Positions 35,134 through 44,937 are shown, numbered from the stretch's first letter. The stretch: 64,000 nucleotides of DNA from Zeaxanthinibacter sp. PT1 (GCF_028464225.1 NZ_JAQPCN010000001.1:1116001-1180000); one strand, 5' to 3'. Program-made: numbers and translations. Notes: generated by a model not told the origin, from the letters alone.

Positions 35134-35266
35134 TTTTCTCTGGTATAAAATTTTGTTTTGTTTGTCAGGATGTTAAATGTACCCATTTTTAGCCAATTTT
35201 TTCACGGCAAAAACACTGAGCTCCCCGGAAGGTCACTGCCAGTATTTTGTCCTGAAAATTTCCGGA

Positions 35267-36367
35267 TCAGCCAGCCAGGGAAACTCCGACCAGGGAGCCG
35301 ATCCCAAATGTGATCGCCGCTGCTACCAGGCCAAAGAGTACTTGCCGGAACCCGGAATACCAGACATTTTTCCCGGTAAAAAGGGTAATAGCACCGCCGA
35401 TCACAAAGAGGCCCAGGGCACTGAAGAGGGAGCTGAGAATTACAGCTTGCATGCCTGTTGTCAGAAAGAAGGGTATTACCGGGATGATGGCGCCAAAAGC
35501 GAACATTACAAAAGACGATAGTGCGGCCTGCATAGGAGATCCCTTCATCTCTTCGGCACTGATCCCCAATTCCTCCTTTACGAGAACTTCATGGGCCAGG
35601 GTTTTGTCGGCCATAATTTCGCTGGCCATTGCTGCTGCCTGTTCTGCGGGAATGCCCTTTGCCTGGTAGATCAGAGCCAGTTCCTGTTCTTCCCCTTCCG
35701 GGTTGGTTTCCAGCTCTTCCATCTCCAGGTCCATCTGGTTTTCATAGAGTTCCTGGGAGCTTTTAACAGAAATCCACTCTCCTAAGGCCATGGATAGTGC
35801 CCCGGCGAGCAGTCCTGCAATCCCTGCCAGTAAAATTTCGGTGCGCCCACTCGTGGCACCGGCTATACCCATCACTAAGCTGAAATTAGACACCAGCCCG
35901 TCATTCCCGCCCAGTACGGCAGCACGTAATGCATTTCCTCCCACATGCCTGTGGCGTTTTTCAAAACGGGCGAGGTCTTTTCCGGACAGTTCGTAATCCC
36001 CTTCGAGGATATTTCTTAAAATAGCTACGTGGGCCGTATCGGAAAGGGAGGGCTCTGTTTTAGAAGTACGCCTTAGGTTCTGGGCTGCCGAGGCTATGCT
36101 CTTTTCCGTATCCATCAGTACCCCGAGGATATAATCATAGCCGAGGATCTTTCCTATGGTATGGAGTAAACGGGCCCTCCAGGAAGGTCCGGGTAAATTT
36201 GCAGGATCCATACCATTCTTTTTCATAAAAGCTACAGCATGCCCTTGTTCTATTTGGCTCATCTGCTCAAAGACACTGGCTACATTGGGGTCTTCTTCTA
36301 CCGCTGCAAGTACTTTGTACAAATAGCTGGCATCTACTTCGGTCTGTATATTCTTCAGGTTGATCAT
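35267..36367 (-). CDS. Membrane-bound ferritin-like / VIT1 family metal transporter
   Basis: 366 residues in two parts. Residues 1-140 form a rubrerythrin/ferritin-like helical domain with Glu/His pairs (EQMSQIEQGHAVAFM). From about 150 the VIT1/CCC1 transporter follows (RAAVLGGNDGLVSNFSLVMGIAGA; SMALGEWISVKSSQE), with a Glu-rich cytosolic insert (MDLEMEELETNPEGEEQE) and three more helices. The layout matches MbfA-type iron/manganese exporters, in which the ferritin domain passes metal to the pore. Its start lies five bases after the stop of the SLC12-type gene, so the two form one operon. Confidence 0.9.
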   Translation of the reverse strand: MINLKNIQTEVDASYLYKVLAAVEEDPNVASVFEQMSQIEQGHAVAFMKKNGMDPANLPGPSWRARLLHTIGKILGYDYILGVLMDTEKSIASAAQNLRRTSKTEPSLSDTAHVAILRNILEGDYELSGKDLARFEKRHRHVGGNALRAAVLGGNDGLVSNFSLVMGIAGATSGRTEILLAGIAGLLAGALSMALGEWISVKSSQELYENQMDLEMEELETNPEGEEQELALIYQAKGIPAEQAAAMASEIMADKTLAHEVLVKEELGISAEEMKGSPMQAALSSFVMFAFGAIIPVIPFFLTTGMQAVILSSLFSALGLFVIGGAITLFTGKNVWYSGFRQVLFGLVAAAITFGIGSLVGVSLAG

Positions 36368-36372
36368 TTTGC

Positions 36373-38550
36373 TTATACCATTACATTTTCAAATTCGGAA
36401 TCCCCGCAGAAAATCGCAGAGATCCTGGACTCGTTCACTAGGAGGACCATTTCTTCTATGGTCATTTTTCCCTCTATACTGATGACGTTGACATCGGTGC
36501 TTTTTTCACTTTTCACCTGGTCCAGGAGATGTCCTTGTTTAAGTTCAAAGGTGGTCGACTTGGGGAATCGGACCATGGTCATCAGGTCGTCCAGATCCGT
36601 CGCTGAAAAACTCAGTTCCGGGTCATTGTTCAGGATCTTAACATCTATATGGCCTTTCCAGTTCTTACGCAGCAAGAGGGAAATCAAGGTAGACAGGTTA
36701 TTTTCCCGGATGTTAAACGACTCTTTCCAATTCCGGGGAATGTTGGTCATCCAGAGTGTAATGTGTTTTTCAATGGCTAGACTGGCTGTTGAAAAGGGGA
36801 CATAGATAATAGTTCCAAATCCATTTTTTTTAGCATCCTGTATCAGCTTATTGTAATAGGACAGTTGGGGATTCTCACTGTCTACACTGACAAAAACGAT
36901 ATTGGGTTTAAAAAATGCAGCATTCAGGGACTGCATGCTCACATTGAGGGTAGTATTGAAATCCACATTGTCTATAAAAGTGTAGGAAACAGTGATATCA
37001 GCCTCCTTGAACTTCTGAACGGCGTTGTAAAGAAAACTTTCAAGATTTCGCTGTTCGGCAGGGTCATCATTTCGGAAGGCTAAAATCTTGACAGAGCCTT
37101 TTGGATAGACAATAGATCGGATCAGTTTAAAAGAGCTACGGATCTCTTTTGGCATGGTCATCGGGATAAGCAAATCCGGTTTCCAGGAGCGCACCTCCTT
37201 TTTAGGGCTAATGCTGTTGGTCTTTTCGGTAGCCCAGGCTGCCAGGGCGGTAAACAGACCACTGCGGGAATCCCCGGCCTCTGACCTGATATTCTTTTTG
37301 ACCAGGTAAAAATAGAACATGACGATAAAGATCAGTGCGAAAAGAGCGGCCAGTACGTTGATGATGAACATAATTGCTATAGAACCAAAAGCCCCCAGGG
37401 CCGGAATGATCAGTGGGATCTTTAAAGTGGGCCTGTAACTGGGCAGGCCCAGGGTTTGTTCTACCAGGGCAACGATATTCACCATGGCATAGGTAATCAT
37501 AAAGAACATGGTCAAGAGCGGGGCAATGGTGTTCAGGTTACGCAGGGAAATACCGAAAAGAACGATGACAGCTGTAACCAACATGGCGTTGACCGGCTCT
37601 CCTTTTGCGGAGGTTTTTGCCAGGGCCCGACTTTTAGGAAGGATTTGTTTCTCCCCCAGGGCAAGCAGAATCCGCGGGGCCCCGACAAAGGAGCCCAGGG
37701 CCGAAGAAAGGGTAGCCCCCAAAAGTCCGGCAAGAACAATCGGACCCCATAGTGCATTTTCAATAAAAATATTATAGTCTGACGCCAGTTCTTCCGGGCT
37801 GGCGATCAGGGCAGCGACAAAGACCAGGCTCAGGTAGATCAGGGTAGTGATCACCACCGAACTCAGTGTGCCGTAAGGAATACTCTTCCTTGGGTTGGCC
37901 AGGTCCCCACTCATATTGGCCCCTGCCATAACACCTGTCACAGCCGGGAAGAATACCGCAAACACGGTCCAGAACGAGGAACCGCTCATATTGTTCTCCG
38001 GGGACCCCGGGTATTCTCCGAACCACTGAAGCTCATAGTTCAGATCCTGCACAAAGAGGGAGCCATATATGGAAACCAGGGATAGGGCAATAATACCTAA
38101 AATTACATATTGAATTTTGAATGCAAAACTCGTGCTGATAAAGGCAATGGTCATCACCAGGGCAAAGATGCTGATGTCCAGGAGCAGGGGACTGACACTT
38201 GGGAGTAGGGTCTGTATCCCTTCCCGGAACCCGAATATATACATGGCCACGGCGATGGCTTGCGCAAAATAGAAAGGGATACCGATAGATCCGCCTATCT
38301 CCAGTCCCAGGGATTGTGATATAAGGCTAAATGCTCCGCCGGCACCGATACGGACATTGGTGGTAATTGAAGACAAGCTAAGTGCCGTTGTCACGGTGAT
38401 GGCGACGGACAGCAGAACAATAGACAGGGCTCCGATGATACCTGCGTTACCCACCACCCAGGGCTGCCGGATATACATAATCACTCCCAGGATGGTAAGG
38501 GTGGTTGGGGCGAATACCCCGGCAAAAGTACCGAATGTCTTTTTCGCCAT
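36373..38550 (-). CDS. SLC12-like (Na-K-Cl cotransporter type) permease
   Basis: 725 residues of the amino acid-polyamine-cation superfamily. The first 410 residues hold about twelve helices starting TFGTFAGVFAPTTLTILGVIMYIRQPWVVG (typical of cation-chloride cotransporters), with IGAGGAFSLISQSLG and FFPAVTGVMAGANMSGDL. The C-terminal third (about 430-725) is a soluble domain with repeated universal-stress-like beta-alpha units (KPDLLIPMTMP; NIVFVSVDSENPQLSYYNKL). Transported ions are not shown by the sequence; bacterial members include potassium transporters such as KimA/KCC-like proteins. It is the upstream gene of an operon with the VIT1/ferritin-like gene. Confidence 0.88.
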   Translation of the reverse strand: MAKKTFGTFAGVFAPTTLTILGVIMYIRQPWVVGNAGIIGALSIVLLSVAITVTTALSLSSITTNVRIGAGGAFSLISQSLGLEIGGSIGIPFYFAQAIAVAMYIFGFREGIQTLLPSVSPLLLDISIFALVMTIAFISTSFAFKIQYVILGIIALSLVSIYGSLFVQDLNYELQWFGEYPGSPENNMSGSSFWTVFAVFFPAVTGVMAGANMSGDLANPRKSIPYGTLSSVVITTLIYLSLVFVAALIASPEELASDYNIFIENALWGPIVLAGLLGATLSSALGSFVGAPRILLALGEKQILPKSRALAKTSAKGEPVNAMLVTAVIVLFGISLRNLNTIAPLLTMFFMITYAMVNIVALVEQTLGLPSYRPTLKIPLIIPALGAFGSIAIMFIINVLAALFALIFIVMFYFYLVKKNIRSEAGDSRSGLFTALAAWATEKTNSISPKKEVRSWKPDLLIPMTMPKEIRSSFKLIRSIVYPKGSVKILAFRNDDPAEQRNLESFLYNAVQKFKEADITVSYTFIDNVDFNTTLNVSMQSLNAAFFKPNIVFVSVDSENPQLSYYNKLIQDAKKNGFGTIIYVPFSTASLAIEKHITLWMTNIPRNWKESFNIRENNLSTLISLLLRKNWKGHIDVKILNNDPELSFSATDLDDLMTMVRFPKSTTFELKQGHLLDQVKSEKSTDVNVISIEGKMTIEEMVLLVNESRISAIFCGDSEFENVMV

Positions 38551-38686
38551 GGCAGATGTTTTTAGAGAAAGTCAAAGACTGCCAGTGGTACCTAGGGGTT
38601 TTGACCCTCAAAGGATATCAATAAGTTAAAAATTACCGGTTGTCGTTTGCTATCTTAAGATACAACAGTTTTACGGAATCTGGCAC

Positions 38687-39046
38687 TTAAAGCTTTCCCT
38701 CGCTTCCCGGTTTTTTCTGCCAGGGAAACCGGCCTTCCAATTCTACCTCCAGAGACCAGCTGAGAAAGGTTCTTATCAGAACGATCAGTCCCAGTATAGC
38801 GACGGACCGTAGGCTGGGTTCAGCCACAACGGTAGAGATAATATCTGCGGCAACCAGAATCTCAAGACCAAGCAAAATGGATTTTCCCAAAGACTGCCTC
38901 AATGAAGCGTAGTTTACCCGGTTAGCTGAATTTAATTTTATGAGAAAGCGGAACAAATAAAAGAGAATACCCAGGACGATGACAAGGATACCTATAGATT
39001 CTACACCTAATGAAATATAATGTATGTAATTCTTTAGTCCCTCCAT
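38687..39046 (-). CDS. DUF1622 family membrane protein
   Basis: 119 residues with three predicted helices. The family pattern is clear: LGKSILLGLEILVAADII, then EPSLRSVAILGLIVLIRTFL followed by SWSLEVELEGRFPW. DUF1622 proteins are widespread small inner-membrane proteins of unknown role. The Glu and Asp in helix 2 and the Arg in helix 3 are conserved in the family. It lies 136 bases upstream of the SLC12-type gene on the same strand and may be transcribed with it. Confidence 0.88.
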   Translation of the reverse strand: MEGLKNYIHYISLGVESIGILVIVLGILFYLFRFLIKLNSANRVNYASLRQSLGKSILLGLEILVAADIISTVVAEPSLRSVAILGLIVLIRTFLSWSLEVELEGRFPWQKKPGSEGKL

Positions 39047-39141
39047 AAGATTATGATATAGTGATAATTGTGTTTAGTTTACTTGAATAAAGTTAAGTAA
39101 ACTCGAAAAAGAAGGAGGGTCTTTTTTGATCAGCCATTAAT

Positions 39142-39735
39142 CTAATCAAGGGTCAGTTCTTTGAATACAGTATGTTTAACATCAGGCCATTTTTTCCTAA
39201 GGATTCCATAGATAACGGTATTACGGCGGTATCCATCGGCCATTACGGTATGGCTCCTGAGTTTTGCTTCCTGCACGCCCCCGATCTTTTCAACTGCTCT
39301 GCGCGATTGTGTATTCCGGCTGTCTATTTTAAATTCTATTTTTTCAAACTTCAAGATTTCATAGGCATATTGCAGCATCAGGTATTTACAATGGCGGTTC
39401 AGGCTGGTGCCTTGCGCAGCCTTTTCCAGCCAGGTCCACCCGATATCCATTCGTTTGTCTTTTAGGGAGATATTTCCGAAACTACTGCTGCCAACTATTT
39501 TCCCCGCATCTTTGTCTAAGGTGACAAAAGGATAGCGCCTGCCTGCATCTCTTTCCTGTAAGGCCACACAGATATAAGCCAGCAGTTCTTTCTCTGTACC
39601 GAAGGGGGAAGGGGAATACCGCAGCAGCCCAGGATGCTTCAGAGCAATGGGTAATAAATCGGCCAGGTGTTCTTGTTTCAAGGGAGACAGTTGTACCCTG
39701 TGGTTCTCCAGGATGATTTCTTTGGTCAGATCCAT
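39142..39735 (-). CDS. GNAT-family N-acetyltransferase (RimJ/RimL-like)
   Basis: 197 residues with one GNAT domain of the Acetyltransf_3 (RimJ/RimL) type. Visible features are the opening VQLSPLKQEHLADLLPIA, the strand IVGSSSFGNISLKDKRMDIGWTWL, the acetyl-CoA loop AQGTSLNRHCK (less glycine-rich than usual), and FEKIEFKIDSRNTQSRRAVEKIGG, the standard NxxSxxxxEKxG-type helix. The acceptor could be a ribosomal protein N-terminus or a small amine. It precedes DUF1622 by 95 bases on the same strand and follows the pyrophosphatase terminator. Confidence 0.85.
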   Translation of the reverse strand: MDLTKEIILENHRVQLSPLKQEHLADLLPIALKHPGLLRYSPSPFGTEKELLAYICVALQERDAGRRYPFVTLDKDAGKIVGSSSFGNISLKDKRMDIGWTWLEKAAQGTSLNRHCKYLMLQYAYEILKFEKIEFKIDSRNTQSRRAVEKIGGVQEAKLRSHTVMADGYRRNTVIYGILRKKWPDVKHTVFKELTLD

Positions 39736-39747
39736 AGGGTAATATAT

Positions 39748-39786
39748 TAAAAAGGACCGGTATAGCTGCTGCCAGGCCGGTCCTTG
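39748..39786 (-). terminator. Terminator after the pyrophosphatase gene
   Basis: Nine-base arms AAGGACCGG (39752-39760) and CCGGTCCTT (39777-39785) around a 16-base loop. Read on the minus strand the hairpin is followed by TTTTTAATAT. Confidence 0.75.
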
Positions 39787-39861
39787 TTCAATGCAAATAA
39801 GGAGGAGGAGTTATTTTCCGTTTCCAGGAAATCTTCGAAAGTTTTTAACCCCTCCAGTTCT

Positions 39862-40416
39862 CTAGGTTAAATTCTCTTCGAGGACCAAATTCTTGTAATC
39901 TTCCATACTCTTAAGGACGATTTCTTTTGCCACTTTAGCATCCTGGAAGTCTTCAACCAGTACAGTTTTGTTCTCCAGTTTTTTATAGTCTTCAAAGAAA
40001 TTCTGAAGTTCCTGGAAAAAATGTACGGGCAGCTCAGAGATATCCTCAATGTGATTCACACTCATATCATTGGTAGCAACTGCGATGATCTTATCATCTG
40101 CCTCTCCCTCATCAAGCATGCGCATCACACCGATCACATTGGCAGATACTATACACATGGGAACAATATTGATACGTGAAAGAACTAAGATATCCAGTGG
40201 ATCTTTATCATCACAATAGGTTTGCGGAATAAAACCGTAATTCGCAGGATAGTACATAGAGGAGTACAATACCCTGTCCATCATCAGTAAGCCGGACTCC
40301 TTGTCCAGTTCGTACTTGGCCCTGGTTTCCCGGGGAATTTCAATGATGCCGTTAACGACGTCCGGGGCGTTTTTTCCAATATTGACCTTATGCCAGGGAT
40401 TCTGATGATCTTTCAT
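39862..40416 (-). CDS. ppa: Inorganic pyrophosphatase (family I)
   Basis: 184 residues. Soluble family I pyrophosphatase, hydrolysing PPi from biosynthesis to phosphate. The signature D-x-D-P-L-D is present ([13 protein letters not shown]), as are [16 protein letters not shown] and [12 protein letters not shown], which contribute substrate-binding Lys, Arg and Tyr residues. Metal ligands continue in [10 protein letters not shown]. No signal peptide. The gene appears to be transcribed alone and ends in the terminator at 39748-39786. Confidence 0.95.
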   Translation of the reverse strand: MKDHQNPWHKVNIGKNAPDVVNGIIEIPRETRAKYELDKESGLLMMDRVLYSSMYYPANYGFIPQTYCDDKDPLDILVLSRINIVPMCIVSANVIGVMRMLDEGEADDKIIAVATNDMSVNHIEDISELPVHFFQELQNFFEDYKKLENKTVLVEDFQDAKVAKEIVLKSMEDYKNLVLEENLT

Positions 40417-40541
40417 GAGATTTCTTTTAATGCGAATTTTTTAAAAATAGGAAATTAATTCATTGGCATCCAGCAGCTTATATGAATTGCGGGATGATGT
40501 TTTGTAAAATATTTATCAAAGCCTTCAACCGTGATCGATTT

Positions 40542-41252
40542 CTAGAAGCTGTGGTGCAAGCTTAGTTGTAGTTGGTTCTTACTGATGTTGTCGGTAATCT
40601 GTCGCATCACACCAAATTGTACCTTCAGATTATTCTTGACGGAATACCCAAGAGCCGCATAAGAACGGTTCCTATCAAATAGTTCTACGCTTTGGCCTTC
40701 GCCTATGCTTCTTTCCCCGTTGATGAACAATTCGTTATAAAGTGCCAGGTATACAGCTCCCTGGTCCAGGTTGGCCTGGTTAAAAGGAATGTTTACAAAT
40801 AGGTTATAGCGGTACCGGGTGCGAAAATCCTGGTTTTCTACAAATCGCTGCTCGTAACGGAAGCGATGTTTTAAAAAGATTCGCTGCCCTATCTGTCCCG
40901 GGAGAAGAGCTTCCTGGTATATCCTGCTTTCAGTGGTCTTAGCGTCACTGTCGCCAAAAGTACCTGTAGTGATATGACCATACCCCAGGGTTAATAAAAG
41001 GTCTGTGTTTTCTGGTTGGTAAGTAACACCACCTCGTAACAATAACTGCTCCAGGTCTCCCCCGAGGTCCCAGTTCCTGTATTGAACATCTCCCTGTAAA
41101 CCGAACTTACTCTCTTTAAAATCGGTGTTCCAGAAATACATATACCAGGCACCGTATTGAGATTCATCAACTTGTGCAGAAGACTGGGTGGGTATACTGA
41201 ATAATATAAGCGTCAATAATGTCAGGAGCGATATCCTCATAGTCATTTTCAT
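40542..41252 (-). CDS. DUF2490 outer-membrane beta-barrel protein
   Basis: About 236 residues from ATG 41252 (MKMTMRISLLTLLTLILF), giving a clean signal peptide ending near SSA-Q. The open frame begins at 41291, but the extra residues disturb the signal and a promoter lies just upstream. The mature part alternates polar and aromatic residues (QYGAWYMYFWNTDFKESKFGLQGDVQYRNWDL; LLTLGYGHITTG; FLKHRFRYEQRF) and ends with LQLSLHHSF, a C-terminal Phe as in barrel proteins. DUF2490 members are predicted outer-membrane barrels of unknown substrate. Confidence 0.85.
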   Translation of the reverse strand: MKMTMRISLLTLLTLILFSIPTQSSAQVDESQYGAWYMYFWNTDFKESKFGLQGDVQYRNWDLGGDLEQLLLRGGVTYQPENTDLLLTLGYGHITTGTFGDSDAKTTESRIYQEALLPGQIGQRIFLKHRFRYEQRFVENQDFRTRYRYNLFVNIPFNQANLDQGAVYLALYNELFINGERSIGEGQSVELFDRNRSYAALGYSVKNNLKVQFGVMRQITDNISKNQLQLSLHHSF

Positions 41253-41308
41253 TTTTGTTCGGAATTTCAGCACCGGGATGCTGTAGATCACTTTTTAAAT
41301 TCGGGCTG

Positions 41309-41316
41309 CAAAAGTA
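41309..41316 (-). promoter_or_regulatory. -7 promoter element of the DUF2490 gene
   Basis: TACTTTTG followed by CAGC on the minus strand, the same TAnnTTTGC form as upstream of gpsA, SulP and peroxiredoxin. It lies 57 bases before the chosen start. Confidence 0.6.
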
Positions 41317-41622
41317 AGTTTATACGGGCATATAATCAAATCGTAGCGCAGCTATCTGCTAATGCACTGTTTAAGGGTATACTATTTAATGTGAAATTAT
41401 TGACTAGTTGCTAATTTTAAGGATGGTGTTCCGATAGATGACATCGATAGACAAAGCCTGAACCCACAAACCGCAACTTAACGTAATGTATTAGCGATAC
41501 AGTGCTAATTCATATATAAAATTACGGACCAAAAGTATAGGAAGGAGGTTAGAAACACGTGTCGAATCCGCCAAGGGATTGCCTGCATCTCTATTTATAC
41601 CAAATTGGAAGCTACTAACGGA
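41317..41622. other. Intergenic region, 306 bases
   Basis: No coding signal. It contains a second minus-strand TACTTTTG (41537-41530) and an ATTAGC/GCTAAT inverted repeat near 41490. Nothing else is recognised. Confidence 0.4.
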
Positions 41623-43122
41623 CTAATCCGTGAAGAAGAGCCGGATATCCTCTGAAAGTTTTGTGAAATCTTCCTCGTGGGTATACATCATATGGCCGGC
41701 CTGGTAGTATTTCATGTCAACCCGGTCCCTGTCTATCCCATGCCGGGAGAAGGTGTATTCTGCATCGAAAAACGGGCAGATCAGGTCATAATACCCATTG
41801 GCAACCAATATTTTCAGGTCCTGGTTCCGCTGCATAGTTTCAGCCAGCATAGTAGCGGTGTTCACGGGCATGGGTTCCCAGTATTTTCCATCAGGTACAG
41901 GTCTCCATCGCCATTTGCCGCCCAGTTCGCTGTTCGACGTAAGGTAAGGCCTGTCCATTTTCACTTTTAAGTCCGTGGCAAGGTAATGGTTCAGGGCGGC
42001 GGTATAAGCATCCCCGATCTGGTAACTTGCCGGGTCCCCTAAATGGGGAGCGTCATCAACCAGGTCTATTTCCGGTCCCATGAACCGACCGTCTAAACGG
42101 CCAACGGCTTTGCCATTTTCTTCAAGCAATTTCTTCTGGAACCTGGGGACCAGGATCCGAAGGTTAGATTTTATGATGTACTGCTTGTCCAGCCCGGTAA
42201 AATAAGATAAGCGCTCTGCCAATTGTTCTCGCTCGCTTCCCACTAAAAGGCTGCCTTTATAGAGGGCCGGGGCATAAGTATCATAAGTGAATTCCCGGGC
42301 TTCCTGCACAAAATCTTCCAAAGATTTTCCCTGCCCCGCTTTCTTATGGTACCAGGCCGTAGCGGCCATGCTGGGAAGGTAGGTGAGATAGGAGGTTATA
42401 TTGTTATGGACAGAAGTAGAGCCGGCGTAATCCAATGCCTGTGATATGAGGATCAGCCCGTTCAGTGCCATGCTTTGCCCGTCTTCTTCTAATACATTGG
42501 CTACGGCAGCCGCCCTGGTGGTGCCAAAGCTTTCCCCTGCGATATATTTGGGAGACATCCAGCGGTTGTTCTCCGTGATCCAGCTGCGCATAAATTGGGC
42601 TATAGAATTTGCGTCTTCCATAAGCCCCCAGTAATCTTCTTCTTTACCTTTACCGATGACCCTGCTGTACCCAGTACCCACGGGATCTATAAATACCAGG
42701 TCTGTCAGGTCAAAAATGCCTGCTGAATTTGTTTCTACCGGGTAAGGCGCTGCCCCGTCGTCCTTGTCTGCGTCTGAAGGAACCCTGACCCGTTTAGGAC
42801 CAAACATCCCCATATGCAACCATACCGATGCAGAACCGGGACCACCGTTAAAGACGAAGGTGACCGGCCTGTTGGCGCTATCGCCGGAACCGGTTTTGGT
42901 ATATGCCACGGACCAAAGTGCTGCTGTGGGTTCTCCTTTTTTATTTTTCAGATGGGTCTCCGATGCGGTTGCAGTGTAGGCTATGGTCTTTCCCCCATTG
43001 GTCAGCTGGTGCTGGGTCACAAAGCGCTGTGGTTCCGGGATAGAATCTGAGGTTTTCTGTTGTGCATTAATTACTGTAACAGATACAAAGAATACCAGGC
43101 AGGTCTTGAAAAGCGTATTCAT
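41623..43122 (-). CDS. Serine carboxypeptidase-like (S10 family) exported peptidase
   Basis: 499 residues with a signal peptide (cleavage after INA, residue 20). The S10 hallmarks are NGGPGSASVWLHMG (oxyanion hole), nucleophile S198 in AGESFGTTR, Asp in DLICPFFD and His in YYQAGHMMYTHEEDF. VFIDPVGTGYSR is the usual substrate-pocket block. These enzymes remove C-terminal residues from peptides, and bacterial members are little studied. It follows the DUF4932 gene by 85 bases on the same strand and could be co-transcribed. Confidence 0.92.
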   Translation of the reverse strand: MNTLFKTCLVFFVSVTVINAQQKTSDSIPEPQRFVTQHQLTNGGKTIAYTATASETHLKNKKGEPTAALWSVAYTKTGSGDSANRPVTFVFNGGPGSASVWLHMGMFGPKRVRVPSDADKDDGAAPYPVETNSAGIFDLTDLVFIDPVGTGYSRVIGKGKEEDYWGLMEDANSIAQFMRSWITENNRWMSPKYIAGESFGTTRAAAVANVLEEDGQSMALNGLILISQALDYAGSTSVHNNITSYLTYLPSMAATAWYHKKAGQGKSLEDFVQEAREFTYDTYAPALYKGSLLVGSEREQLAERLSYFTGLDKQYIIKSNLRILVPRFQKKLLEENGKAVGRLDGRFMGPEIDLVDDAPHLGDPASYQIGDAYTAALNHYLATDLKVKMDRPYLTSNSELGGKWRWRPVPDGKYWEPMPVNTATMLAETMQRNQDLKILVANGYYDLICPFFDAEYTFSRHGIDRDRVDMKYYQAGHMMYTHEEDFTKLSEDIRLFFTD

Positions 43123-43207
43123 AATTTAAAGGGTGTAATGATCGGGTTATAAGCAACCAATTTAAGGAAACAAAACTGATTTACGGAAGTTTTTCTAGAG
43201 CGCTATT

Positions 43208-44827
43208 TTAATTAAGGGGAGGTACCCATGCCCCGAAATATTGCTGATAATCTCCTTTATCCAGGGTGATTAGGTTTTTACCCACCCAATAATGGAATTG
43301 GTCCTTGACCGGCGAATAATGAAAATCCCGGATATTCTGCACCTGCTGCCCCGTATAGATGATTACAGCCTTGTCCTCATCAAATGGATTAAACCAACTG
43401 AGGACCAATTGGAGATCAGTGCCGGGAATCAACTTGTTGGTGTAAATTCCCTCCGGGCGGACCAGTACGGGCAGCAAGTCCTTAAAGCTGTTGAGAAGCA
43501 TGTTACCTGCAGGGGTGCCAAAGATCACAAGATCATGTCCTATTAAATCCAGCTGAAGCGCTGCTTCGTCCGTTATCAGCCGGCTGTCCGGGGAGATCAT
43601 ATTCTTATAATCATTTGCCCATTGATGCAACTTTTTCATCTCCGAACTGTCTGCTTCCTTGGTGGGAAGGACAAAGATTGTGGTACTATCCCTTGAAAAC
43701 TCAAAAGGTTTGGGGACACTTTTTTGATCGTGGAATTTGATCGGTTCGGAGGGCATAACAGTAGTCCTGAATGAATCTAACAAGCTGGGCAGAAAGTCCT
43801 GAAACCTGGGATATGTCTTTCTTTGCCGTTCGTAATCTTTTAAAAGTGGGATTATGCTGCTGGCATATTGAAATTTCCTGGCGTACACTAAGCGGAGGTA
43901 TACGTGCTCTGATACAACCGGACTAAACAGTTCAGCCGCCAGGCGTGTGGTCAGGGACCGCACCAGGTGTTCATTAAAACTACTGTTCCAATTGTGATAC
44001 CCCTGGGCTTCCATAACCACTTGCAACGGAGGGTACAGATGAGAAAGTTCTTGAATGTCTGACTGAAATGGCTCTAATTGATCATTTATAAAACCATGAG
44101 TGAATTCGTGCAAAATAAGATCAACAATCTGCGGTGAAGGATAAAAGCCGGGCAAGGTACCCGAATTACTGACGGGTTCAATGACGGCGAATAATTCCTT
44201 TCCTTCAGGGCCGGGGACAGAGGTGCCGAAATTCCCATAAGCCCCCAACAGGTTTAATACGATGGTATACGAACTTGCTTTTTCACCATAATAGGATTCC
44301 ATCACCGGGATGAGCGCTAACTGTTCAAAATGGTAACGGGTAGTATCCAGTATTTGCTCATAGTAGGAAGCTTTACTTTCATTGAAGTACTGGTAGAAAC
44401 CCGAAAGCTCCGCATAATCGCGCATAGCGCTTGCCAATTTCTGTAATTGTTCCATACCTCCGCCTCTTGAAATAATGTCCGGGTGCAGTCCGTCTTTCAG
44501 CTTAAAATCCCTGTCCAGGTGTAGCAGGAAGAATATGGGATCATCTACACCCCATCCTTTGGTCCAGGTTTCTTTCAGGATTTCCGAAGCAGGATGGTTG
44601 CGGAAAGCTTCAAATTTATCCAGGCAATCTCTCTTATATTCCAGGTTTTGCAGGCTCATCCCGTTGTGCCCAAATTGCATGGCGATGATGTTAAACAATT
44701 CGATCCTGGGATCTATGCGGAAGCTAAGCCCGTTCATTTCTACCGCATAGTTCTTGAATTTTTTAGCCTGAACCGGAATAATATTCAAGGATGTCAGTAC
44801 AAGGGACAGCAGTAATAATTTCTTCAT
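43208..44827 (-). CDS. DUF4932 exported putative zinc metallopeptidase
   Basis: 539 residues with a signal peptide (cleavage after VQA, about residue 21). A gluzincin-type HEFTH motif gives H240, E241 and H244, and a Glu some 35 residues later in the SSFNEHLVR block may be the third zinc ligand. The N-terminal FRIDPRIELFNIIAMQFG is characteristic of DUF4932. The C-terminal 150 residues form a separate alpha/beta-like domain (STTIFVLPTKEADSSEMKKL; HDLVIFGTPAGN) of unknown role. Peptidase activity is inferred from the motif only. Confidence 0.82.
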   Translation of the reverse strand: MKKLLLLSLVLTSLNIIPVQAKKFKNYAVEMNGLSFRIDPRIELFNIIAMQFGHNGMSLQNLEYKRDCLDKFEAFRNHPASEILKETWTKGWGVDDPIFFLLHLDRDFKLKDGLHPDIISRGGGMEQLQKLASAMRDYAELSGFYQYFNESKASYYEQILDTTRYHFEQLALIPVMESYYGEKASSYTIVLNLLGAYGNFGTSVPGPEGKELFAVIEPVSNSGTLPGFYPSPQIVDLILHEFTHGFINDQLEPFQSDIQELSHLYPPLQVVMEAQGYHNWNSSFNEHLVRSLTTRLAAELFSPVVSEHVYLRLVYARKFQYASSIIPLLKDYERQRKTYPRFQDFLPSLLDSFRTTVMPSEPIKFHDQKSVPKPFEFSRDSTTIFVLPTKEADSSEMKKLHQWANDYKNMISPDSRLITDEAALQLDLIGHDLVIFGTPAGNMLLNSFKDLLPVLVRPEGIYTNKLIPGTDLQLVLSWFNPFDEDKAVIIYTGQQVQNIRDFHYSPVKDQFHYWVGKNLITLDKGDYQQYFGAWVPPLN

Positions 44828-44910
44828 TATGTGAGTAAACTTTATGGTTGATTTGCCTATAGAGATAAGTCTTGAAAGAAAATGTTACAGCACAGTTACT
44901 CGAGAAATAA

Positions 44911-44937
44911 TAAAAGCCCCGTTTCCGAGGCTTTTTG
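44911..44937 (-). terminator. Terminator after the S12-like hydrolase gene
   Basis: AAAAGCCCCG, TTTC loop, CGAGGCTTTT with one C-A mismatch. On the minus strand it is followed by ATTATTTC, 30 bases past the stop at 44967. Confidence 0.7.
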
